A stretch of DNA of 46,662 nt from Pyrodictiaceae archaeon (GTDB lineage Archaea > Thermoproteota > Thermoprotei_A > Sulfolobales > Pyrodictiaceae). Positions 41,464-46,662 of the stretch are shown here, one piece after another (positions within the stretch are counted from its first letter, which is position 1; each line of letters opens with the position of its first letter). Where the stretch lies: positions 1-46,662 of the forward strand of contig JAMOSW010000024.1 of NCBI GenBank assembly GCA_027062725.1, written 5' to 3'. The translations under genes were made by a program, and so were the position numbers. The notes beneath the pieces were generated by a model that saw nothing but the letters and a program-made list of their open reading frames with translations, had not been told where the DNA came from and ran no database searches.

Positions 41464-41942
41464 GCGCGGCGGAGCAAGCGGGCGGTCAGCAGGCTCAGAC
41501 GCCGCGCGTGCTGGGCGCCTACGTCCAGGCTGAGAAGCCTGTGAGGATAGTGATAGCTACGGGTAAGAGGAAGACAAGCATAGCTAGGGCTGTTCTGAAG
41601 CCTGGCAAGGGCCGCATATGGGTTAACGGCGTCCCAGTCGAGCTCTGGCCGATAGAGATGGCCAGGATAAAGATGATGGAGCCGATACTGATAACTGGCG
41701 AGGACATAATAAGGGACATTGATATACGGGTCACAGTCCGCGGTGGCGGCTACATGAGCCAGGCGGATGCCGTCCGGATGGCTATAGCTAGGGGCCTCGT
41801 GGCCTACACGGGCAGCGAGGAGCTCAAGAAGATATTCGAGGAGTACGATAGGTCGATGCTGGCGGGCGACCCGAGGAGGACTGAGCCCGAGAAGCCCATG
41901 AGGCGCAGTGCTAGGCGCCGCTGGCAGAAGAGCTACCGCTAG
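41460..41942 (+). CDS. rps9: Ribosomal protein uS9
   Basis: A 160-residue protein. IATGKRKTSIARAVLKPGKG opens the family fold; VRGGGYMSQADAVRMAIARG is diagnostic, and the C-terminal RRSARRRWQKSYR is the tail that reaches the decoding centre (KR/SYR ending). A Gln/Ala-rich N-terminal extension precedes it. Confidence 0.97.
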   Translation: MSAAEQAGGQQAQTPRVLGAYVQAEKPVRIVIATGKRKTSIARAVLKPGKGRIWVNGVPVELWPIEMARIKMMEPILITGEDIIRDIDIRVTVRGGGYMSQADAVRMAIARGLVAYTGSEELKKIFEEYDRSMLAGDPRRTEPEKPMRRSARRRWQKSYR

Positions 41943-42093
41943 CCCCCTCTGGCACACGGGGCTCGGCCCATAGGGCGCCACTCACAGTTTCGGGCGCGAA
42001 CGGCTCCTGGGCCCGCCTAGAGAGGCGTAGAGCCTAGGTTTCCCCAACACTAAGCTCTCCCGCATCCTCTCTTGATGGAGGTGTAGTTGGAAC

Positions 42094-42294
42094 ATGATAA
42101 TACCCATAAGGTGTATGACTTGTGGTGCTCCTCTTGCCCAGTATTGGGAGGAGTTCCGTCGACGTGTTGAGGCTGGCGAGGACCCCGAGAAGGTGCTTGA
42201 TGATCTCGGCGTGAAGAGGTATTGTTGCCGGAGGACGCTGCTGGCGCACGTGCCGGCTATCTACGAGGTTAGGCATTTCCGGCGTATACTGTAG
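42094..42294 (+). CDS. rpo10: RNA polymerase subunit Rpo10 (RpoN)
   Basis: A 66-residue zinc-bundle subunit. [18 protein letters not shown] carries the atypical CxxC pair, and [15 protein letters not shown] the adjacent CC pair that completes the zinc site. A perfect GGAGGTG lies 10 bases before ATG. The usual neighbour rpoK is not seen before rps2. Confidence 0.96.
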   Translation: MIIPIRCMTCGAPLAQYWEEFRRRVEAGEDPEKVLDDLGVKRYCCRRTLLAHVPAIYEVRHFRRIL

Positions 42295-42301
42295 TGTTGC
42301 C

Positions 42302-42321
42302 CTCCGTGTGGCCCGGAGGGG
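42302..42321 (+). terminator. Hairpin after rpo10
   Basis: CCCTCC and GGAGGG form a short GC stem around GTGTGGCCC/-type loop, followed by CTCCTTTTCTTG. It may end or slow transcription after rpo10; a new TATA-like CTTAAAACC near 42381 precedes rps2. Confidence 0.35.
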
Positions 42322-42431
42322 TGTCCATTCTCCTTTTCTTGCCGGGAGGGCTGGCTCGGCTAGAGTAAGGGTGCCGGGTTCCTTAAAACCCCGGCTAGAG
42401 GCTGCTTGCCGGTGCCTGGGGGTTGGTTGCG

Positions 42432-43082
42432 GTGAGCGAGTACGGCAGGCAGAAGGTTGAGATTGGCGGCCGCGAGGTCGAGCTGCTGGTTCCTCTAGAG
42501 AAGTATCTCTCGGCTGGCATGCACATAGGTACGCACATCTGTACTGCCTACATGAGGCGGTTCGTGTACCGTGTCCGCTCCGACGGCCTCTATATACTCG
42601 ACATACGGAAGACCGACGAGAGGCTCCGTGTTGCCGCGAAGTTCCTCTCCAGGTTTGAGCCCTCGAAGATAGCGGCTGTGGCTGTGAGGCAGTACGGCCA
42701 GAAGCCTGTGCAGAAGTTCTGCACCTACCTTGGCTGCAAGGCGCTGACTGGCAGGATACTCCCTGGAACCTTCACAAACCCGAGCCTGGAGTGGTACATA
42801 GAGCCCGACGTGATAGTCGTTACCGACCCGCGTGCCGACAGCCAGGCCATAGACGAGGCCGGCCGGATGGGTATACCCGTGGTCGCACTGGCGGACACGG
42901 ACAACAGGATAGAGAACATCGACCTCGTGATACCTGTCAACAATAAGGGCAGGAGGAGCCTGGCGCTAACCTACTGGATACTGACGAGGGAGATACTCCG
43001 CCTACAGGGCAAGCTGGGCCCTGACCAGGACCTCCCAGAGCCGCCTGAGGCGTTCGAGTACCGGGCCCGGAGGCGCCGCTAA
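42432..43082 (+). CDS. rps2: Ribosomal protein uS2
   Basis: A 216-residue protein from GTG 42432 (frame opens at 42423). [55 protein letters not shown] and [20 protein letters not shown] are family hallmarks. The C-terminus is acidic then basic. TATA near 42381-42389 gives it a likely promoter of its own in addition to the operon transcript. Confidence 0.97.
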   Translation: MSEYGRQKVEIGGREVELLVPLEKYLSAGMHIGTHICTAYMRRFVYRVRSDGLYILDIRKTDERLRVAAKFLSRFEPSKIAAVAVRQYGQKPVQKFCTYLGCKALTGRILPGTFTNPSLEWYIEPDVIVVTDPRADSQAIDEAGRMGIPVVALADTDNRIENIDLVIPVNNKGRRSLALTYWILTREILRLQGKLGPDQDLPEPPEAFEYRARRRR

Positions 43083-43183
43083 CGGGGCCAAACGCAGCCA
43101 GCACCCCGTGCTGCCTCCCCCGGTGCGCGGAGCGCCGGACGCCCCTCGCCCAATCTTGTTGTAAGGTTCTACGCTAACCAGGC

Positions 43184-43212
43184 TCACCCCCAGGGCTCTT
43201 TCCCGGGGGTGA
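43184..43212. terminator. Strong hairpin between rps2 and the MEMO1 gene
   Basis: TCACCCCC (43184-43191) and GGGGGTGA (43205-43212) are perfect complements, with an inner GGG/CCC stem after a bulged A. The loop is CTCTTT. It lies about 30 bases before the MEMO1-family start, so it could end the r-protein transcript or control entry into the next genes. Confidence 0.5.
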
Positions 43213-43243
43213 TCACCTCCGCGGTGCGGGGCTCGCTGCGGCC

Positions 43244-44113
43244 TTGGAGACGTATCTTGCAGGGAGGATCATTGAGGGTCGGAGGCTGCCCATAGCTGCT
43301 GGCCTGTTCTATGAGGCTAGGGCGGAGAAGCTGAAGGCACAGATGGAGTGGGCCACGAGGCACCCCCTGGGGCCTGGGAATGTTGAGCCGCGTGGGGATG
43401 TCGTGGCTGTTGTCTCGCCGCATGGTGGGTACTTCTACGCGGGCCCCCTCTATGCCTGGGCGTTTAGCGTGATCCCAGGCAGCTGGGATACCGTGGTCGT
43501 GGTTGGGCCTAACCATACAGGGGTGGGTCCTGCGGTTTCGGTGTATCCGCGGGGATCCTGGGTTACCCCCTTGGGCGAGGTCCTTGTTGACGAGGAGTTC
43601 TCCTCGAGGCTCGCCTCCCGGGCTGGGGCGGTGCTAGACTACGTGGCGCATCTATATGAGCATAGTGTTGAGGTTGTTCTGCCGTGGCTCCAGCACCGCC
43701 TAGAGCAAGGATGGCGCCTTGTGGCTGTTTCCCTTTTTGAGCAGGAGCCTTCCACTGTGGCTAGGCTGGCTGGGGCTGTCCTAAGTGTTGCCGAGGAGCT
43801 CGGCAGGAGGACGCTGGTGGTTGCCTCCGCTAATCTCTCCGCCTACCTCGGCTACGAGGAGGCGCGGCAGAAGGACCAGCTACTGGTGGAGAGGCTTGTC
43901 TCTGGCCGCCTCGGTGACGTCTACCGTACTGTTGTGGATGAGCGTATCCCTACGTGCAGCGCCGGAGTGCTGGAGTTCTTTGCAGAGTATGCTAGGCTGC
44001 GTGGCGCCGGAGTAGAGGTTCTTCGGTACGCGACGAGCGGCGACGTGTCGGGCGAGAAGGAGGTTGTGACAGGGTACCTCGCGGCTGCCGCGGCCATGGG
44101 CGGGCGAGGATAG
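43244..44113 (+). CDS. MEMO1-family protein (AmmeMemoRadiSam protein B)
   Basis: A 289-residue protein with a TTG start. VVAVVSPHGGYFYAGPLYAW and VVVVGPNHTGVGPAVSVYPR are the conserved metal-site His motifs of the MEMO fold, followed by EHSVEVVLPWLQHRL and the late Cys in RIPTCSAGVLEF, also conserved. Its role in archaea is unclear. Archaeal genomes often place it between rps2 and mevalonate genes, exactly as here. Confidence 0.92.
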   Translation: METYLAGRIIEGRRLPIAAGLFYEARAEKLKAQMEWATRHPLGPGNVEPRGDVVAVVSPHGGYFYAGPLYAWAFSVIPGSWDTVVVVGPNHTGVGPAVSVYPRGSWVTPLGEVLVDEEFSSRLASRAGAVLDYVAHLYEHSVEVVLPWLQHRLEQGWRLVAVSLFEQEPSTVARLAGAVLSVAEELGRRTLVVASANLSAYLGYEEARQKDQLLVERLVSGRLGDVYRTVVDERIPTCSAGVLEFFAEYARLRGAGVEVLRYATSGDVSGEKEVVTGYLAAAAAMGGRG

Positions 44114-44134
44114 CGGCGGTGAGGTGTTGAACAG

Positions 44135-44956
44135 GTGACCCTCCGGGCCTACCGCCTGGCTCTCCCCCTCTTCGGGGTCCCCGTCCTTGGGAAGGTGAAC
44201 CCCTACCTGGTCGTGGTCACCGCCGAGCCCCTTGTGCAGGTAGAGCTAGAGCTCGAGGAGGCTGAGAAGCCCCGTGCCAGCGTGGAGGGCGCCCGCCTCG
44301 GGTGGCGTTTCGAGCTTGCGGTGAAGTCGTTCGTCGATACTCTCTCCTCCAGGCTGGAGCAGCCCCTGGCGGTGCGGGCTAGGGTTAAGGTGCCGGGTGT
44401 AGAGTACCCGCCTGCGGCCAGCGTCTATGCCGCCCTGAGCCTGGCCATAGTAGAGGCGGTCGCCGAGGCCGGGGGCTACGAGCTCAGCAGGGAGGAGCTC
44501 CTCCAGGCCGCGTCGAGCATAGACCAGGATGCCGCGGTCTGGCTAGACTATCTTGACGGCCTCCGTGCGGCCATACTGCGCGGGGAGAGCATCGTCTACC
44601 GCAGCGGGGAGGAGCCGGTTCCCGTGGGCCACGGTGGCCGTGTAGAGCTTGAGCTGGTGGGTGAGCAGGATATAGGCGAGGATATCTCGCCGAGGCTCAG
44701 CGACCCGCTGCTAGTCGCAGCGGCGCGGCTCACCGGGACGGCGGTGCTGGAGGCAGTCTCGGCCCTCCAGAGCGGAGAGGCCAGCCTCGGGGACCTCTTC
44801 CCTCTCGTCGCACGAGTGGAGGACGGTCTCTTCTACGCGCTCTACGGCGCTGAGCCCGCGGGCGAGGGCTGCAAGCTGACGCCGTCTCTGCAGAGGGTGT
44901 ACGGGGTATGCATGGCCGGGAAGGGCCTGGGAGAGAGAGTAGGGTTCTCTCTGTAA
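44135..44956 (+). CDS. Remote GHMP-kinase-like protein (candidate mevalonate kinase)
   Basis: A 273-residue protein with GTG start behind GAGGTG. It lies where archaea keep mevalonate kinase, between MEMO1 and isopentenyl phosphate kinase. Resemblance is faint: LGKVNPYLVVVTAEPLVQVE near the N-terminus recalls the GHMP opening, and YPPAASVYAALSLAIVEAVA with YELSREELLQAAS matches the ATP-loop helix region. The Gly-Ser-Ser phosphate loop itself (PxxxGLGSS) is missing. It overlaps the next gene by 49 bases. Either a highly divergent kinase or an inactive relative. Confidence 0.55.
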   Translation: MTLRAYRLALPLFGVPVLGKVNPYLVVVTAEPLVQVELELEEAEKPRASVEGARLGWRFELAVKSFVDTLSSRLEQPLAVRARVKVPGVEYPPAASVYAALSLAIVEAVAEAGGYELSREELLQAASSIDQDAAVWLDYLDGLRAAILRGESIVYRSGEEPVPVGHGGRVELELVGEQDIGEDISPRLSDPLLVAAARLTGTAVLEAVSALQSGEASLGDLFPLVARVEDGLFYALYGAEPAGEGCKLTPSLQRVYGVCMAGKGLGERVGFSL

Positions 44957-45702
44957 AGCTAGGCGGCAGCGTGATAACAGACAAGGAGAAGCCGTTCACG
45001 CTACGCCTCGGCCTCGTCGAGCAGGTTGCCGGGGCGCTCGCAGAGGCGGCCGAGGCGACTGGGAGCAGGTACATGATAGTACTTGGCGGCGGCAGCTATG
45101 GCCATGTGGCTGCACATGAGCTGCGCAGGGGCTCCGCGCCCGTACCCGAGGCCCTTTCAGCGATAACAGCCGCTATGCTGGAGCTGGCGCAGGCTGTCGC
45201 CGACGTGCTGTCCATGAAGGGTCTGCGGCCGGTCCTCTACCCGCCTCACGCCTTCTGCCAGCCTCGTGGCCTCCGGCCGGGCTGCGCCTGGAGACATGTC
45301 CTAGAGGCCTTCCATGCCGGAGCTACGCCGGTGCTATACGGCGATGCATATCCCTGCAGCAGCGGCTGGTGCATAGTCTCCGGCGACGAGCTAGCAGTAG
45401 AGGCTGCCTGCGCCATCGGCGCTAGCCACGTCCTCTACGTCAGCGACGTGGACGGCATATACGGGGTGGGAGGCAAGCTTCTTGAAAGGGTAACCCTGAA
45501 TGATGTAGCGAGGCTCGCCAGCCTATCCTCCAGGCAGAGCGGCTATGACGTCACTGGTGGGCTCGCGAGGAAGATAGAGGCTCTCCGCGAGAACTGGTGC
45601 AGCACGCTCAGAGGCGTCTGGGTGGTCAACGGGCTCTTCCCCGAGAGAGTAAAGGCCCTCATCATGGGGGAGCGTGTACCGGCGACGCTGGTCCTCCCCT
45701 AG
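44908..45702 (+). CDS. Isopentenyl phosphate kinase
   Basis: A 264-residue amino-acid-kinase-fold enzyme that phosphorylates isopentenyl phosphate to IPP in the archaeal mevalonate route. SVKLGGSVITDKEKPFTLR is the ATP-binding opening, and VLGGGSYGHVAAHEL carries the catalytic His of IPKs. VSGDELAVEAACAIGASHVL and YVSDVDGIYGV are the family's later motifs. It starts inside the end of the previous gene, suggesting co-translation. Confidence 0.92.
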   Translation: MHGREGPGRESRVLSVKLGGSVITDKEKPFTLRLGLVEQVAGALAEAAEATGSRYMIVLGGGSYGHVAAHELRRGSAPVPEALSAITAAMLELAQAVADVLSMKGLRPVLYPPHAFCQPRGLRPGCAWRHVLEAFHAGATPVLYGDAYPCSSGWCIVSGDELAVEAACAIGASHVLYVSDVDGIYGVGGKLLERVTLNDVARLASLSSRQSGYDVTGGLARKIEALRENWCSTLRGVWVVNGLFPERVKALIMGERVPATLVLP

Positions 45703-45784
45703 AGTAGGTCTTCTCTAGCGGTACGGGCTCTAGGATAGAGATTAGTTCAGGAGGGTTTACCCACCTACGCTTAGCGGCTACGAG

Positions 45785-46662
45785 GTGGGGTACGTGGCTA
45801 CACCGCCGCGGAAGCTTGACCACATAAGGATAGCCGTTGACAGCCCCGTGGAGCATAGCGCCGGGACGCTGCTTGACAAGGTCGTTCTCCGCCATCTTGC
45901 GGTACCGGAGCTCTCTCTCGAGGATGTTGACACATCAACGGTGTTCCTGAGCAAGAAGCTCTCGGCGCCAGTAATGGTTACTGGTATGACTGGCGGGCAC
46001 GAGGTGGCCGCCAGGATAAACTGTGCCATAGCGGAGGCGGTGGCGGAGACAGGGCTCGCAATGGGCGTGGGTAGCCAGAGGGCTGCGATAGAGCACCCGG
46101 AGCTGGCCCGCACATTCAAGGTAGCACGTGACTGTGGCGGTGACATCCCTCTCGTCGCGAACCTTGGTGCACCGCAGCTAGTCAAGGGCTATGGAGTCGA
46201 GGAGGCCGTGAAGGCGGTCGAGATGATAGAGGCTGACGCACTGGCGATACACTTGAACGCTGCCCAGGAGGCGTTCCAGCCAGAGGGGGACACGAACTTC
46301 CACGGCGTCCTGGACGCGTTGGCGAAGCTCGCCGAGAAACTCCCTGTCCCCCTGATAGTCAAAGAGACCGGCCACGGCATAGGCATGGAGGCTGCCCGAA
46401 TGCTCCGGGCAAGAGGAGTAAGGTTCCTAGACGTCTCGGGCGCAGGCGGCACAAGCTGGGTCCTCGTCGAGAAGTACCGTGCAGAGGCAGCGGGCGAGAC
46501 TGAGCTGGCGGCGGCTGCGCAAACGTTCCGCGACTGGGGTATACCTACTGCCCAGGCAATAGTTGAAGCCAGGTGGGCTGCGCCCGACGCCTGCATAATA
46601 GCCAGTGGCGGCGTCAGGACGGGGCTTGACGCGGCCCGCGCGGTGGCACTCGGCGCAGACAT
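45785..46662 (+). CDS. fni: Type 2 isopentenyl-diphosphate isomerase (3' end cut)
   Basis: FMN-dependent enzyme that interconverts IPP and DMAPP. After RKLDHIRIAV, the motifs VMVTGMTGGHEVA, GLAMGVGSQRAAIEHPE, LAIHLNAAQEAFQPEGD, VKETGHGIGMEAA, DVSGAGGTSWVLVEKYRA and ASGGVRTGLDAARA follow in family order. The frame remains open at the window end. Start could be GTG 45785 (about 25 bases after GGGTTTACCC, a TATA-like site) or GTG 45794 behind GGTGGGG. Confidence 0.94.
   Translation, partial: MGYVATPPRKLDHIRIAVDSPVEHSAGTLLDKVVLRHLAVPELSLEDVDTSTVFLSKKLSAPVMVTGMTGGHEVAARINCAIAEAVAETGLAMGVGSQRAAIEHPELARTFKVARDCGGDIPLVANLGAPQLVKGYGVEEAVKAVEMIEADALAIHLNAAQEAFQPEGDTNFHGVLDALAKLAEKLPVPLIVKETGHGIGMEAARMLRARGVRFLDVSGAGGTSWVLVEKYRAEAAGETELAAAAQTFRDWGIPTAQAIVEARWAAPDACIIASGGVRTGLDAARAVALGAD

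Noticed and set aside
1-46662. CRISPR array, rRNA genes or a replication origin
   Set aside because: No regularly spaced repeats, no rRNA sequence and no cluster of origin-box-like repeats next to an Orc1/Cdc6 gene were seen.

Overview
The window looks like the chromosome of a hyperthermophilic crenarchaeon (Thermoproteota), most likely Desulfurococcales and perhaps Pyrodictiaceae (Hyperthermus/Pyrolobus-like). The genus is inference. The evidence is GC-rich coding with abundant AGG/ATA codons, many GTG and TTG starts, leaderless genes about 25 bases behind A/T-rich TATA elements, GGTG/GGAGG ribosome sites inside operons, archaeal-type r-protein and RNA polymerase genes, the HerA-Mre11-Rad50 set, and type I archaeal glutamine synthetase.

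Layout. 1-6.3 kb: a truncated unknown gene, a radical SAM protein, an M28-like peptidase, and a complete FecBCD-type metal/metal-chelate importer (minus strand). 6.3-10.6 kb: an eroded, increasingly AT-rich stretch with an ABC-2 permease fragment, a UbiA prenyltransferase plus GT4 glycosyltransferase pair, and a decayed partial copy of tRNA-Arg 689 bases from the intact tRNA-Arg(TCG). 10.6-20.5 kb: argS directly upstream of that tRNA, YggU, CBS and DUF2283 proteins, a SpeD-family pyruvoyl decarboxylase, two winged-helix-like proteins, a DUF131 membrane protein, an aKMT-type protein-lysine methyltransferase, cysS, and an SplB-like radical SAM protein. 20.5-27.5 kb: a THUMP protein, herA, mre11 and rad50 in a row, then a convergent unknown gene where nurA might be expected. 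27.8-34.7 kb: glnA, then a sulfate-activation cluster (TauE/SafE permease, RHH regulator, ATP sulfurylase, DHH phosphoesterase, phosphodiesterase-superfamily protein, APS kinase). 34.9-36.3 kb: a frameshifted sucC-sucD relic. 36.5-37.8 kb: tRNA-Gly(TCC), about 1.1 kb with no intact gene, then tRNA-Phe(GAA). 38-43 kb: the operon rps13-rps4-rps11-rpoD-rpl18e-rpl13-rps9-rpoN-rps2. 43.2-46.7 kb: MEMO1-family protein, a remote GHMP-kinase-like protein, isopentenyl phosphate kinase and type 2 IPP isomerase (cut by the window end), the end of the archaeal mevalonate pathway.

How the parts fit. Sat and CysC would make APS and then PAPS, and the DHH protein is a candidate for clearing PAP. No reductase or sulfotransferase lies in the cluster. 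HerA, Mre11 and Rad50 form the archaeal DNA-end resection machine. The UbiA and GT4 genes overlap by 4 bases and probably act in one lipid-linked glycan step. The strongest non-coding observations are the tRNA-Arg fragment consistent with an old att site, the sucCD relic, a perfect 8-bp operator-like palindrome, and several strong hairpins between genes. All calls come from reading the sequence by eye; no searches were run.
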